Of a stretch of 37,186 bases of DNA, positions 27,945 to 36,855 are shown piece after piece. This DNA comes from a virus, in the IMG/VR virus record IMGVR_UViG_3300022890_000009, positions 1-37,186 of that record; one strand, 5' to 3'. The notes below the pieces were generated by a model. That model saw only the letters and a program-made list of their open reading frames with translations. It had not been told where the DNA came from and made no database searches. Every line of letters starts with the position of its first letter. The stretch's first letter is position 1. The position numbers were made by a program, and so were the translations under genes.

Positions 27945-29536
27945 GCTCTGCCGAGCCTCATTGCTTTCTGAATTCTTGGAATTATATAATCATCTACCAT
28001 TCTATGATCGACTACCTTTAGATCGTTGAAATTTACAGTTAACCCGCCGCCGCTTTCGCCGGTTGGGATAACTCTTTCCGGGCCTTGCTCTGCAAATGTA
28101 TATCCACGGCCCGACTGCACACCAACACCCACAACCGGCTCCGGGATTATACCGCCGCCGGCGAAGCCCATAAATTTGCCAAAGCCGCCAAAAACCTTGC
28201 CCATTAAGTCACCAGGCATAAACAAGCTCAATAATCCAAAGGTTGCCGTACGTGCAGCGAACTGTAAAAGCATACTTGTTAACGAATCAAAGAAAGCTTC
28301 AGCCACAGATTGCCCCTTCGTAAAGGCAGCAGAAAGCGGAGCGGCAATTAGCGATTCTGTCATACCGGCTATTTTTTGATAACGCTGTGAAATATCTTGG
28401 CCGATACTTCCCAAATCACTAAGCGATGCCGTGACATTAATGGCTGATATTTCTTTTAGCTTTGTTGACGTTGTTTCGAGCCTGTTAATATTACTATCTA
28501 ACATTGCCCCGCTTTGTAATAGTTGCTGGTTTTGGCTTGCCCAATACCTATACTCAAATTCAGTAAGCTCCTTTGCTTTTTCTAAAGCCACAGCCTTTTC
28601 TAGGGCCCATTTTTGGTAAGCTGTATCTTTCGCGCCCCCAGGCGGCTTATTCTCAAGCTTCTCTAACTTCAGACCATAATTAAGCATTTGCGTCCAATAT
28701 TCAGTATCTTTCTTGGTCTGAGCATTCCAAATATTCAGATGAGCCTTTTCCCTGTTTTTCTCAAGCTCTTCCATATTTGAATAAAAAGCTTTTGCCTTTT
28801 TGATAGGCAGGACACCGCCAAACCATTCAAAGTCCTCGCTGGCAAAATCAGCAATATTATTTAATACTCTTGTCAGCTGTAAAGAATTGTTTAACCATTT
28901 CCCAATCGCAATAGACGCATTGCTCCAAGCGGCTGTAAGTTTCTCAATCTGATCGGCAGATGTTAAACCAACTTCACCAACTTTTGCCAATTCCTCATTT
29001 GCAATATTAGCAACTGCTTGCGCCATATCCCCGGTTTTCTTAAATTCTTCCCGTACACGAACAACAGAAAGCCCAAGATTATCAAGGATTAATGGAGATT
29101 TTCTACCGATGCCCATTACAATCGAGTTGGTTAAAAATTCAACTGATTCGCCGGTATCCCTTGCGCGTGACTGAGCAAACTTTAAAAGAGACCCAAGGTT
29201 TTTTAAAGGTATATCAAAATTTTCTGCCCGGACAGCTGCTTTCATTAGTTCAAGATTAGATGCCGTGCCTTTTGTGGCCTCTCGTAAGTCATACAACATA
29301 CCAGGGCGATTTAATCTTTTAAACGCTCTCTCGACACCCTCAGCCTCGCCGGCAAGCTTGACCATGTGAACAGCACCAACGACCATAGCAGATGCAAACA
29401 CCCCGGTCATTACCATGCTCATAGTTCTTAATGAACCAATGGTTTTTTTTGTATTTGCTCCGAATGTTTTCATCTCGGCGGATGCCTTCTTTCCGCCCTT
29501 CAGGTTCATTCTTATGTCAAGCTTTTTCTTCGCCAT
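27941..29536 (-). CDS. Tail tape measure protein
   Basis: 531 residues. Basic N-terminus (MAKKKLDIRMNLKGGKKASA), then a hydrophobic helix pair (MSMVMTGVFASAMVVGAVHM), a long helical body and a second hydrophobic Gly/Ala region (LLSLFMPGDLMGKVFGGFGK). It ends with AEQGPERVIPTGESGGG, a motif common near tape measure C-termini. By the rule of roughly 0.15 nm per residue the tail would be about 80 nm. It directly follows the tail chaperone pair and its start lies within the second frame. No peptidase motif. Confidence 0.85.
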   Translation of the reverse strand: MAKKKLDIRMNLKGGKKASAEMKTFGANTKKTIGSLRTMSMVMTGVFASAMVVGAVHMVKLAGEAEGVERAFKRLNRPGMLYDLREATKGTASNLELMKAAVRAENFDIPLKNLGSLLKFAQSRARDTGESVEFLTNSIVMGIGRKSPLILDNLGLSVVRVREEFKKTGDMAQAVANIANEELAKVGEVGLTSADQIEKLTAAWSNASIAIGKWLNNSLQLTRVLNNIADFASEDFEWFGGVLPIKKAKAFYSNMEELEKNREKAHLNIWNAQTKKDTEYWTQMLNYGLKLEKLENKPPGGAKDTAYQKWALEKAVALEKAKELTEFEYRYWASQNQQLLQSGAMLDSNINRLETTSTKLKEISAINVTASLSDLGSIGQDISQRYQKIAGMTESLIAAPLSAAFTKGQSVAEAFFDSLTSMLLQFAARTATFGLLSLFMPGDLMGKVFGGFGKFMGFAGGGIIPEPVVGVGVQSGRGYTFAEQGPERVIPTGESGGGLTVNFNDLKVVDHRMVDDYIIPRIQKAMRLGRA

Positions 29537-30107
29537 TCATCTGCCATGTTATAGTTATAATCCATTATATCTACTGCATCCAGCCAGAAAGCAGGTAAAT
29601 CATCATAGTGCTTTCCGTAACTCGTTATACCGTATTGCTTCAGGTATTTGTGCCGCCTGAGTAATTCCAATACTTTAGGCGTAAATATAAACTCTGCATC
29701 TTTAACCTGAGTGCAGTAATCAAAGTACATCTCTTGTTCTGAGTTAAATATTTGTTCAAAAAACTCATCTGCATTTCCAATCGTTTCCCATTTCGGCCTA
29801 AATACCGCCGCCCATACCGCAATCGCTATTTTTTTTTATCAAGCTCTGAAATATGGCTGGCTTCATAAATTTTATTAAACAACTCGATAATTTCAACATT
29901 ATCAAGATCGGCAGGTACATTTTTAACCGCGTACTCAATTCCATCAAGAGCAATACCAAAACTAAACGGTGCACTGCTTACCTGCTCCGAATCCGTCAGG
30001 TCAACACCGAGCCTGTAATAATATTCTGTCATTGCATCGTCGATTTTAACCCTCTGCCTTTGAGTCCATTCTTTTACTTCTACTTCTCTGCCTGAACTTA
30101 ATTTCAT
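29512..30107 (-). CDS. Tail assembly chaperone G-T fusion made by -1 frameshift
   Basis: The 93-residue chaperone gene ends ...ELDKKK-stop in a run of nine A (29829-29837). A -1 slip there enters an open frame that reads IAIAVWAAVFRPKWET and continues with FTPKVLELLRRHKYLKQYG to a stop at 29512, about 197 residues in all. The second part has no proper start of its own. This mirrors lambda gpG/gpGT and similar pairs just before the tape measure gene, where a fixed ratio of short to long product is needed for tail assembly. Confidence 0.75.
29826..30107 (-). CDS. Tail assembly chaperone, short form
   Basis: 93 residues, MKLSSGREVEVKEWTQRQR, after TAGGAGAATAG. Helical and acidic, with GIALDGIEYAVKNVPADLD and a final EASHISELDKKK. 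Position between major tail protein and tape measure, and the frameshift extension, identify it as the gpG-type chaperone that binds the tape measure protein. Confidence 0.75.
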   Translation of the reverse strand: MKLSSGREVEVKEWTQRQRVKIDDAMTEYYYRLGVDLTDSEQVSSAPFSFGIALDGIEYAVKNVPADLDNVEIIELFNKIYEASHISELDKKK

Positions 30108-30115
30108 CTATTCTC

Positions 30116-31129
30116 CTATGATGCAGGCCATGATTTATCAGTTCCATCCGTGACCGCTATTGTAATCAAGCTGCCTGATTTATATACGCCTGTTAGCTCA
30201 ATATTAATTGCCGCGCCCTGTTCAAGCCCCTCGTCTGCGAAGCTTGTTATAATTGCCGCACCTATCTGTATATCAAGATAGGTTGTAACTGTATAAATTA
30301 ATGCTGTCGCTGTTCCGGCTAAATAAGCAGCCTTTAACGCCTGAACATTTGCGTCATACTTCACTGTCGCATTAGCTTTTATTTCCATACCATTACCGCC
30401 CACACCAATGGCATATCCTTCACAATTCCCGTCTGAATCATTGCCGATTCTCTCTGCGTTGTTCTCTATTTCAACATCGAGCTTGTAAAGCACAACATCA
30501 CTGCCCGCTATTGACTTTGTAGCCGCTTTGTGACCATCAATAAGGGTTTGCGTATTGACTGTCCAAGTACCTGAAAAAGTAGCTGTCGTATCGGCTGCGA
30601 AACCAGATATAAACACAATATCTGCCTTCCAGTTTCCATCGCCGCCCGGTGCACCTTCGTAGCTGAGCTTGATATTTTTACCAACGCACGAAGTAAATTT
30701 TTCGTGATATCCATCAATAAAAGTATCTAAACCAATTGTACAAAAGAACCCCGCATCTGCTGCAAAATTCGGCTGGGTTGTCCAGTCAATATTAAACGTT
30801 TTTAAAAAGGGAGTTTCCCCTTCTATCACATCCTGGCAGACTGCGTATAACAATTCAGCCGCATCTTTATTTCTTAACCGCAAGCCAGATATTGTAATTG
30901 TCCGAATTCCGCCCGTTTGCGATACATGGACATCGTCGTCGTCAATCATTCTCCGGCTTCTGTTTCTTACGCCCATTTCCTGAGTAAGTCCGTAATCAAC
31001 CGTAACGCTGTCAAACTCCGGATACTGAATAAAAGCCGCATTGTCTGCAATTGCTGTGCCAAACGTTGCTTCCTCGGCCAGCCCCAATAAAACATCTTTC
31101 GGCGTAAATACTACTCCATTAATCGCCAT
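30116..31129 (-). CDS. Major tail (tube) protein
   Basis: 337 residues, MAINGVVFTPKDVLLGLAEE, after GGGAGGTGAAAG. Beta-rich with many short repeats of Gly/Ala/Thr, GGIRTITISGLRLRNKDAAE in the first third and an Ig-like end (LTGVYKSGSLITIAVTDGTD). Size, composition and position before the chaperones fit the tube subunit that polymerises around the tape measure. Confidence 0.75.
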   Translation of the reverse strand: MAINGVVFTPKDVLLGLAEEATFGTAIADNAAFIQYPEFDSVTVDYGLTQEMGVRNRSRRMIDDDDVHVSQTGGIRTITISGLRLRNKDAAELLYAVCQDVIEGETPFLKTFNIDWTTQPNFAADAGFFCTIGLDTFIDGYHEKFTSCVGKNIKLSYEGAPGGDGNWKADIVFISGFAADTTATFSGTWTVNTQTLIDGHKAATKSIAGSDVVLYKLDVEIENNAERIGNDSDGNCEGYAIGVGGNGMEIKANATVKYDANVQALKAAYLAGTATALIYTVTTYLDIQIGAAIITSFADEGLEQGAAINIELTGVYKSGSLITIAVTDGTDKSWPAS

Positions 31130-31304
31130 CTTTCACCTCCCTGAATACCTTATATTTCTCAAATATAGAAATTGGGATTTCGGCTTCCTTGCCGCATTGC
31201 AAAGCCCTGAAATCCTTCTTATTCAATCCCAAAGCAATACAGCGATACTTTTCGAATCCCATATCTGCCTTGACTTTTATTGTGTCTTTTTTCGTTATGC
31301 CCAT
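31119..31304 (-). CDS. Small hypothetical tail-region protein, 61 residues
   Basis: Start MGITKKDTIKVKADMGFEK at 31304 with AAGAGG eight bases upstream. An ATG at 31310 is also possible. It has two basic helices around CGKEAEIPISIFEKY, and the end (FREVKDGD) overlaps the start of the tail tube gene. Possibly a short tail-completion or regulatory protein. No family recognised. Confidence 0.55.
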   Translation of the reverse strand: MGITKKDTIKVKADMGFEKYRCIALGLNKKDFRALQCGKEAEIPISIFEKYKVFREVKDGD

Positions 31305-31750
31305 TGACAAAACCTCTTCATGTTAAATTCTAAATGGATTGCCTTTTCACCAGTTTTATTGTCGTCTTCGTCCAGCACATCCACGATAACCATTGTTTCA
31401 ATTTCAATGTCATGCCATTTGTAAGCACTTGACGGCTGGTAAGTTGAATTCTCTTTTAACAACTGCCTGACCTGTTCATACCTGGCCCAGATTTTTGCAT
31501 CATAATCTTTCTTTTCAACATTGCGATTACTAAACCAATAGTCCAGTTCATAATCAAACTGCCGATCTTCCCCGCTTGAATTCCCACCCGCCGGGGGCTG
31601 ATCAATGTTATAGTATCTAATGCACTCACCAGACCTGAAATCAGGATCGTAATCATCGTAGGCCGAGTAATCAACTGGAATACTGAACTCACCCAATAAC
31701 AAAGCGTGGAGTGCATCATTGACAGTTTTAGTATGATTCGTATAGCTCAT
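31295..31750 (-). CDS. Tail terminator or completion protein candidate
   Basis: 151 residues, MSYTNHTKTVNDALHALLLG, coupled by ATGA to the connector gene. The middle has a beta pattern (DYELDYWFSNRNVEKKDYD) and a long IEIETMVIVDVLDEDDNKTG strand region. Small proteins in this slot (connector, then terminator, then tube) complete the tail top. Assignment is positional. Confidence 0.58.
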   Translation of the reverse strand: MSYTNHTKTVNDALHALLLGEFSIPVDYSAYDDYDPDFRSGECIRYYNIDQPPAGGNSSGEDRQFDYELDYWFSNRNVEKKDYDAKIWARYEQVRQLLKENSTYQPSSAYKWHDIEIETMVIVDVLDEDDNKTGEKAIHLEFNMKRFCQWA

Positions 31751-32724
31751 CTCACCACCGGAATAGATGATATTTTAGCATTTGTTGCCGTGTCGCCCTG
31801 CGGTATTAATTCCAAATCCCAATATTCATTAACTACCCATGTAGTTTCCGGAAACCTGACATATATTCCAGATGCAATAGAAAATCTGATTTGATTGTTG
31901 TCGTCATCCTTTGTTTTTTGCAAAGTCAAATCCCAATTAGAGCCTTGATCATAACTGACTTTATAAGTAGCCGTACCTAATGCTCCGCCGGTATCAATCT
32001 GGATTCTCCAAACCATTGGCTTATTTCCTGAATACGGCCCAAAAAATATAGGCTGGAAATCTACGGTATTGGATGAATATGGATTAACGTTAAAATTCTT
32101 TTCACCCGTTTCTCTGACTGATATTTGGTCTTGCAAAACAATTTCACCATCCATCAATAAGTTAAGCAGGCCCTTAGATTCGCCTTCTCCCGGATCCGGA
32201 TTCCAGACCTGCTTGTATAACATCTTAGCGTCTTTACAATCAGCATCACGTCTCGAAACAACTAACCAGCAAGTAAGTAAAGCAGTTACCCTGACAATAT
32301 CATATTCATAAACCGCAGTATTATGTATTTGCTGTGACCTCGGAACAAGCGGAGTTTCATATTTATTATTCAGCCTGGCATCCACCATCTGCTGCGCCCG
32401 GTCTCTGGACTTAGTTAATAACCCGTCCCAATCTTCACCAATGTAAATAGTATTTGCCGATGGATTACCATCTGCTGTAATATGAATATAAAGTATGTCA
32501 ACATCAGCTGAATAGTAATACTTTCCAGCATCCGGGGAAGTATCTGTATCAAGAGTGTATTGTGCTCCATCGACAAATACCGCAGCAACATTACCAGTGA
32601 AAGCCTTAGAGTAAACATTTGATGCCTCACTCGTCCAACTTTCAACTCTTTCCCTTAACTGGTATTTTTCCAGTCCTGGAAATACTTCTTCCAGATCCGT
32701 TGTTATGCTACAATAATCAGCCAT
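31747..32724 (-). CDS. Head-tail connector protein with a C-terminal beta domain
   Basis: 325 residues. Residues 90-170 are helical (LLTKSRDRAQQMVDARLNNK, YEYDIVRVTALLTCWLVVSR), as in gp6/DUF1320-type connector proteins. The N-terminus (TDLEEVFPGLEKYQLRERVE) fits too. The C-terminal 130 residues form a beta-rich domain (WRIQIDTGGALGTATYKVSY) that is uncommon in connectors and may decorate the neck. Its start overlaps the preceding stop (TAATG). Confidence 0.65.
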   Translation of the reverse strand: MADYCSITTDLEEVFPGLEKYQLRERVESWTSEASNVYSKAFTGNVAAVFVDGAQYTLDTDTSPDAGKYYYSADVDILYIHITADGNPSANTIYIGEDWDGLLTKSRDRAQQMVDARLNNKYETPLVPRSQQIHNTAVYEYDIVRVTALLTCWLVVSRRDADCKDAKMLYKQVWNPDPGEGESKGLLNLLMDGEIVLQDQISVRETGEKNFNVNPYSSNTVDFQPIFFGPYSGNKPMVWRIQIDTGGALGTATYKVSYDQGSNWDLTLQKTKDDDNNQIRFSIASGIYVRFPETTWVVNEYWDLELIPQGDTATNAKISSIPVVR

Positions 32725-33455
32725 TAGTGCATACTCTTTGTTTCTTTAGCCGCGTCATTATCTGATTGTGTAGTTCGCCGCATATCCTGATAGTATTCAA
32801 GCAGTGCCGGATAAGCAAAATTCCATTTACTGTCGATACTATCACATGACACGCCTTCTAAATCCAAAATAACTTTAATAAATTCAGGCGGCAATACTTT
32901 AGACACACTTCCAAGATAAACGTTAACAGCTGTCCACTGGATATCATCTGTCGTGTACGTCCCGGACGTGGTGTCAACTAAAGTTGTCGCCGTTGTTGAC
33001 CAATTAATATTACTGGCAGTTATTCTTGAACCATCATTCGGATGATAAATTAAATTACCCGGATACGCTTTGACTGTGTAGTAAACAGAATCAGCCGCAT
33101 TCTCCAAATCCCACCTATACCAAAAAGTCCCATAATATAATCTGGTAGAATTGCTGTAAACTGTTGCAACCGTAGAGCCGCTTTGTGCAATAGAATCCAC
33201 TCCCGTATCTATTGAATCGTCATAACCCGTTCCCATGAATGTATATATCTCATTAACGGTTAGCGGGTGCCAATCCATGTAATAATAATCCTGCATATCA
33301 AAAACAATCGTCACCGTCCCGTTTGAATCTAAATCAGCCGAGCCCGTTTGAGTATATGCAGTCCCCGCGGCCGAATAACCCCAGGTATAGTTAATCTGCT
33401 GTGCCTGCACTGCTATAAATAACAACAGCACAAACATAATTAATAATTTTTTCAT
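32724..33455 (-). CDS. Exported beta-rich protein in the head-tail gene cluster
   Basis: 243 residues with a clear signal peptide, MKKLLIMFVLLLFIAVQAQ. The mature part is a Thr/Ser/Tyr-rich beta protein (YTWGYSAAGTAYTQTGSADL, GTFWYRWDLENAADSVYYTV) ending in a helix with FAYPALLEYYQDMRRTTQSD. It sits directly between the capsid and connector genes, with one-base separations on both sides, and so is expected in virion assembly, which makes a Sec signal puzzling. No family recognised. Confidence 0.62.
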   Translation of the reverse strand: MKKLLIMFVLLLFIAVQAQQINYTWGYSAAGTAYTQTGSADLDSNGTVTIVFDMQDYYYMDWHPLTVNEIYTFMGTGYDDSIDTGVDSIAQSGSTVATVYSNSTRLYYGTFWYRWDLENAADSVYYTVKAYPGNLIYHPNDGSRITASNINWSTTATTLVDTTSGTYTTDDIQWTAVNVYLGSVSKVLPPEFIKVILDLEGVSCDSIDSKWNFAYPALLEYYQDMRRTTQSDNDAAKETKSMH

Positions 33456-33935
33456 TTAATATCCCCTTGCACTTGATCTGCTAAATTTTAAAGAATCTGC
33501 ACTGGCGCCCGGATTAAGAATTATTTTCATTCTATCAAATACATCCCACCAAAGTTCTCCTGCCGGATGATAATTCCATGGAGTCTCATCATTTACATAG
33601 CTCGAATCAATAGTCCCTAAATAAATCGAATCTACTGCAATAGAGTCTTTAGGGACTCCCCAATTACCGGCCCCGCTTTGAAACTTTGCATATACTGCAA
33701 TGTCCTTAGCAACAGAGCCTCCGTTGGCAACTGTATCAGATTGAATAGTTATAACCACCACCCCTTCAATGGTACCAATCTGGATTATGTTTGAATTCAA
33801 GTTTGCCGCTGATAGAATCGTATCACTGCCAGCTGTAAACAATTGATTCGGATAAGTAAGATTAGTATTCTTTTTTTCGCCGCCGGTCAAGAGCAAAGGC
33901 AATACTAAAAGCAATACAATATAAATCCTTTTCAT
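33456..33935 (-). CDS. Exported beta-rich protein with signal peptide, capsid neighbourhood
   Basis: 159 residues. Start at 33935 after AAAGGAGAAAAC, MKRIYIVLLLVLPLLLTGG then a short Lys/Asn linker. Beta-rich and Ser/Ala/Asp-rich (FTAGSDTILSAANLNSNIIQ, GVVVITIQSDTVANGGSVAK). A longer frame to 33992 overlaps the upstream gene and is rejected. It lies in tandem with another signal-peptide protein. Function unknown. Confidence 0.62.
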   Translation of the reverse strand: MKRIYIVLLLVLPLLLTGGEKKNTNLTYPNQLFTAGSDTILSAANLNSNIIQIGTIEGVVVITIQSDTVANGGSVAKDIAVYAKFQSGAGNWGVPKDSIAVDSIYLGTIDSSYVNDETPWNYHPAGELWWDVFDRMKIILNPGASADSLKFSRSSARGY

Positions 33936-34189
33936 GTTTTCTCCTTTAATACAGGGTTTAAAGGATTTGTTAATTTTGTAAAGACTTCCCATTCATCAAT
34001 TATATACTCTTTGCCTTCTACAAATTTATAATCCTTTGCACATAAACGTACCGAGCGGCTCACCAATGCAATACACTGTCGAGGCTTGAACCTTTTTGTT
34101 GGTTCTGCAGGTGTTTTATTATTCTCTGCTTCGGCAATAACCTGTTTCGACTTACCGCCCGATATTCTATGCATCCCATAACGTTTCAT
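33932..34189 (-). CDS. Small hypothetical protein, 85 residues
   Basis: MKRYGMHRISGGKSKQVIAE, overlapping the previous stop (TAATG) and the next start (ATGA). Contains RFKPRQCIALVSRSVRL and ends TKLTNPLNPVLKEKT. The same KLTNP appears near the end of the neighbouring 114-residue protein, so the two may be related or bind a common partner. No family recognised. Confidence 0.58.
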   Translation of the reverse strand: MKRYGMHRISGGKSKQVIAEAENNKTPAEPTKRFKPRQCIALVSRSVRLCAKDYKFVEGKEYIIDEWEVFTKLTNPLNPVLKEKT

Positions 34190-34533
34190 TATCCGACAAC
34201 CTCTACCATTTTATGCATTGGATTTGTCAGCTTTGCAATTATCTCTGGAAGAACCGTTTTTCCAAAGCGTTCTGAATCTGGGTTTTTGTCAACAAATTTT
34301 TTGCTGTCCAGTTCATAAACCACACCGACTTTAACTTTCTGCCCGCCTTGCTCTACCAGTTCAGTTTTAAAATCAAACTGATAACCGCATAGATCAGCAG
34401 GCAAAGCTCGGATAGTCCGAATCTTGACTTTGTAGGGCGAAACATCATTAATCGTTTTGATTATTTTCGGCCCCGGCCCATTCCTCGGCGTTCCCTGAAT
34501 TGTTGTATCTGTTGTTTCTTTTATTTCTGCCAT
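34189..34533 (-). CDS. Hypothetical head-region protein, 114 residues
   Basis: MAEIKETTDTTIQGTPRNGP, after GGAGTTACAGG. Pro/Gly-rich N-terminus, then beta-strands (YKVKIRTIRALPADLCGYQF) and a basic C-terminus with IIAKLTNPMHKMVEVVG. Just after the capsid gene, where decoration or head-completion proteins are found. No known family. Confidence 0.58.
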   Translation of the reverse strand: MAEIKETTDTTIQGTPRNGPGPKIIKTINDVSPYKVKIRTIRALPADLCGYQFDFKTELVEQGGQKVKVGVVYELDSKKFVDKNPDSERFGKTVLPEIIAKLTNPMHKMVEVVG

Positions 34534-34576
34534 CCTGTAACTCCTTAAATTAAAAGGGGCTGGTTAGCCCCGATTA

Positions 34577-35497
34577 TTATGTATTTGTGCCGAGTGAACT
34601 TGCGGCAGTCACGACATAGTGAGCGTTTGTGTCTACCAATCCATACGCAAACACACCATACCAACCGAAATCCAGAAAACGGGCCAAATTATCAAATGGC
34701 CCCGAAAGCAGGCCGTGCGGTTCTTCAGATTCGGAATAAGCAAAAGCGCCGTTTCCAAAGAACTGAGTATGATAAGAATCAACAGCCGCATTACCAGCAT
34801 CTGCATTTATAGTTACCAGCGGACTGTCTATTACTCTGTGGCCGCCAAACATTCCGACTTCATTTGCCAGAACGGAATCAGCATCAGCGTAAAGAGCATT
34901 TTCAGTCCAGCCCTGCGTGCCTGTTTCTGCTCTAAGATCGTATAAAATATCGTCATGTGATACTGCCCAAAACGGGCCCTGAATACCTGTTCGTCTGAAT
35001 TTATTAATCGGACGTTTCCAGTCTGCAGCAGTCATTATGTCCGAAGCCGTTAAAGATGATTCTGCGGCCTGGGTTACGATTATCTCGTTTGTCCCTGCTT
35101 CTCCAGCTAAAATCATAATATACTCAATAGACTCACGCATGTTATTTGCAACCAATCGAGCGGCGGCCAGATTCGGGATCCCGCCGGACTGCAGATTTGC
35201 CAGCTTTGTAGTCATTACAGGTTTACCATACTCAAGCGGGGTGATGGTAAATGCAGTGTCGCTCATTGCTTCCCGTGTTGCCTCGGTATCTTCTGTCAGT
35301 GCGGATGATACCTTTGTTAATTTGGTATAGATTGGGAAGCTGTGGGTTTTGACCATCCCTTCAAATTCACGATCAGCAAGACTTGCCAATCCTTTTGTTA
35401 GTGTGTACTCGGCAGAAATTAAAAACTCTAATTCATACGCTGTAATTAAATGAGCGTCCAGAGCTGTGGTATCACTCATATTTGTTTTAAAAGACAT
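34577..35497 (-). CDS. Major capsid protein
   Basis: 306 residues. Segments LEYGKPVMTTKLANLQSGGI and GTNEIIVTQAAESSLTASDI resemble the N4-gp56-like group of HK97-fold capsid proteins. NKFRRTGIQGPFWAVSHDDI is the usual P-domain strand with W.VSHDDI. The gene directly follows the scaffold gene, the canonical arrangement. The start MSFKTNMSD follows GGAGGTTTTAG. Confidence 0.85.
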   Translation of the reverse strand: MSFKTNMSDTTALDAHLITAYELEFLISAEYTLTKGLASLADREFEGMVKTHSFPIYTKLTKVSSALTEDTEATREAMSDTAFTITPLEYGKPVMTTKLANLQSGGIPNLAAARLVANNMRESIEYIMILAGEAGTNEIIVTQAAESSLTASDIMTAADWKRPINKFRRTGIQGPFWAVSHDDILYDLRAETGTQGWTENALYADADSVLANEVGMFGGHRVIDSPLVTINADAGNAAVDSYHTQFFGNGAFAYSESEEPHGLLSGPFDNLARFLDFGWYGVFAYGLVDTNAHYVVTAASSLGTNT

Positions 35498-35529
35498 CTA
35501 AAACCTCCATGTACATTTACGCCAAGACT

Positions 35530-36102
35530 TTACTTTTGCTGTTTTCGAAGACCGGCATATCTAATCACAATACGCTGTCTTTCCTGCGGAGTCTTGGCAT
35601 CTTTTAATTCTTTCCGTTCCTGTTCGTCAAGGGTGCCGCTGTCTCCAGACGGCCCTTTACCCCATTCACCAGGCCCGGCCTTTTGTTGTTTTAATTGTGC
35701 TATCAAATCAAGCTTTCCGTCCAAAGGCATCTGATCGATTAAAGCCTTATGCCCTTCGTCAAGGTCTTTCATTTCAATCTCGACCTTTTTAAGCAGCGCG
35801 GCCTTGCGGGTTTCTTCTTTATCATTAAAGCCCTTGATCAAATTATCCTTCTCAGTAGACGATTGTGTTAATTCATCATTCTGTTTTTTAAGCCTGTCAA
35901 CTTCTGATAGGTCTGCATTTTTACGCTCTTCTTCTTGCGCCTCAAGAGCGTCGAGGCGTGTTTGCAATTCTTTTGATTTCGTGTCAGCTTCACGCCTTGC
36001 GGCTGCGGCTGCACTGTCCAACTGCTCCTTTGTATAATTCACCGGAGGAGTTACCGGCGTAATTTCTCCGTTTGCGCCCGGAGTGGCGGAACCTTCGTAC
36101 AT
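35530..36102 (-). CDS. Capsid scaffolding protein
   Basis: 190 residues, MYEGSATPGANGEITP (Pro/Gly-rich start), then a long coiled coil from about 20 to 130 (AAAARREADTKSKELQTRLD, LKKQNDELTQSSTEKDNLIK). It ends in a Gly-rich linker and a basic tail (GLRKQQK), the helix-turn-helix-like C-terminus that contacts capsid in many scaffolds. Directly upstream of the capsid gene. High charge and coiled coil support the call. Confidence 0.85.
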   Translation of the reverse strand: MYEGSATPGANGEITPVTPPVNYTKEQLDSAAAAARREADTKSKELQTRLDALEAQEEERKNADLSEVDRLKKQNDELTQSSTEKDNLIKGFNDKEETRKAALLKKVEIEMKDLDEGHKALIDQMPLDGKLDLIAQLKQQKAGPGEWGKGPSGDSGTLDEQERKELKDAKTPQERQRIVIRYAGLRKQQK

Positions 36103-36118
36103 ATTTAATCCTTTTTGT

Positions 36119-36628
36119 TTATCCGACTCTAATTTTTACATTTTTTATTGCGTTAAACTGCTTGTCCACATTATCGCCCAGCATATCGACTATCCGATTC
36201 CATTCTTTATCGGGAATATCGTTGATCACATCCCTGCCGGCTTCTGCCTGCCATTGTACAATCTGGGCTCCCTCTCCCGCCCAGGTTAGTTCGTAATAAT
36301 CTGAGCCGTGTTTGCCAAGCTTGAAATTCGGCCCCATTGTAATACCCCGGAGCCTAAACTGCCTGCGGCTTATCTTTTCGCCTGAGGTAGTTAATGATAT
36401 ACCGCCTAAACCCTTATGCCTTCCACCTTTTCTCGGCCCCCGCTTAATCCGCATATCCCGTTCAAGTGCTTCTATGTAGCCCTTAGAATATTTAGGGAAT
36501 TGCTTACCGTCTTTATCGTGCCCCTTCTCAGTTACCCGATCCTTGAATAAAGCAAGGTGTTTTGCCTGGACGTTCTTAATAACCTTCGGATCAAAGAACT
36601 TTATCTTTTCAATATTCATTGACTTCAT
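36119..36628 (-). CDS. Virion morphogenesis protein, unassigned
   Basis: 169 residues. Start at 36628 by ATGA coupling (MKSMNIEKIKFF). A longer frame to 36652 is rejected. Basic middle (RDMRIKRGPRKGGRHKGLGG) and a Trp-containing end (ELTWAGEGAQIVQWQAEAGR, DKEWNRIVDMLGD). It resembles HK97 gp10-like or Mu virion-morphogenesis proteins in size and place, but I cannot fix the family. Confidence 0.55.
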   Translation of the reverse strand: MKSMNIEKIKFFDPKVIKNVQAKHLALFKDRVTEKGHDKDGKQFPKYSKGYIEALERDMRIKRGPRKGGRHKGLGGISLTTSGEKISRRQFRLRGITMGPNFKLGKHGSDYYELTWAGEGAQIVQWQAEAGRDVINDIPDKEWNRIVDMLGDNVDKQFNAIKNVKIRVG

Positions 36629-36855
36629 TCTATATACCTGTATTTTTCCCAAGCCTCAATTAAATCAAAGTAAATTTCATCTATACTTTTTTCTTCAAAC
36701 AAACCATCAATGTCATGTACCTGTGATTCAGCCGATCCCATGTATGTAATATAAACTACTCCATGAGTCTCACTTAGTTTATCCAAATTTATAGAGACAA
36801 TCTTGCCCAAATCAATAGAACAACCATTCCAAAGTTTTTTAATTGGTATACTCAA
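36625..36855 (-). CDS. Small hypothetical protein, 76 residues
   Basis: MSIPIKKLWNGCSIDLGKIV, coupled by ATGA at both ends. A small alpha-beta protein with an acidic helix near the end (SIDEIYFDLIEAWEKY). No family recognised. The position suggests a minor head or neck role. Confidence 0.58.
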   Translation of the reverse strand: MSIPIKKLWNGCSIDLGKIVSINLDKLSETHGVVYITYMGSAESQVHDIDGLFEEKSIDEIYFDLIEAWEKYRYIE

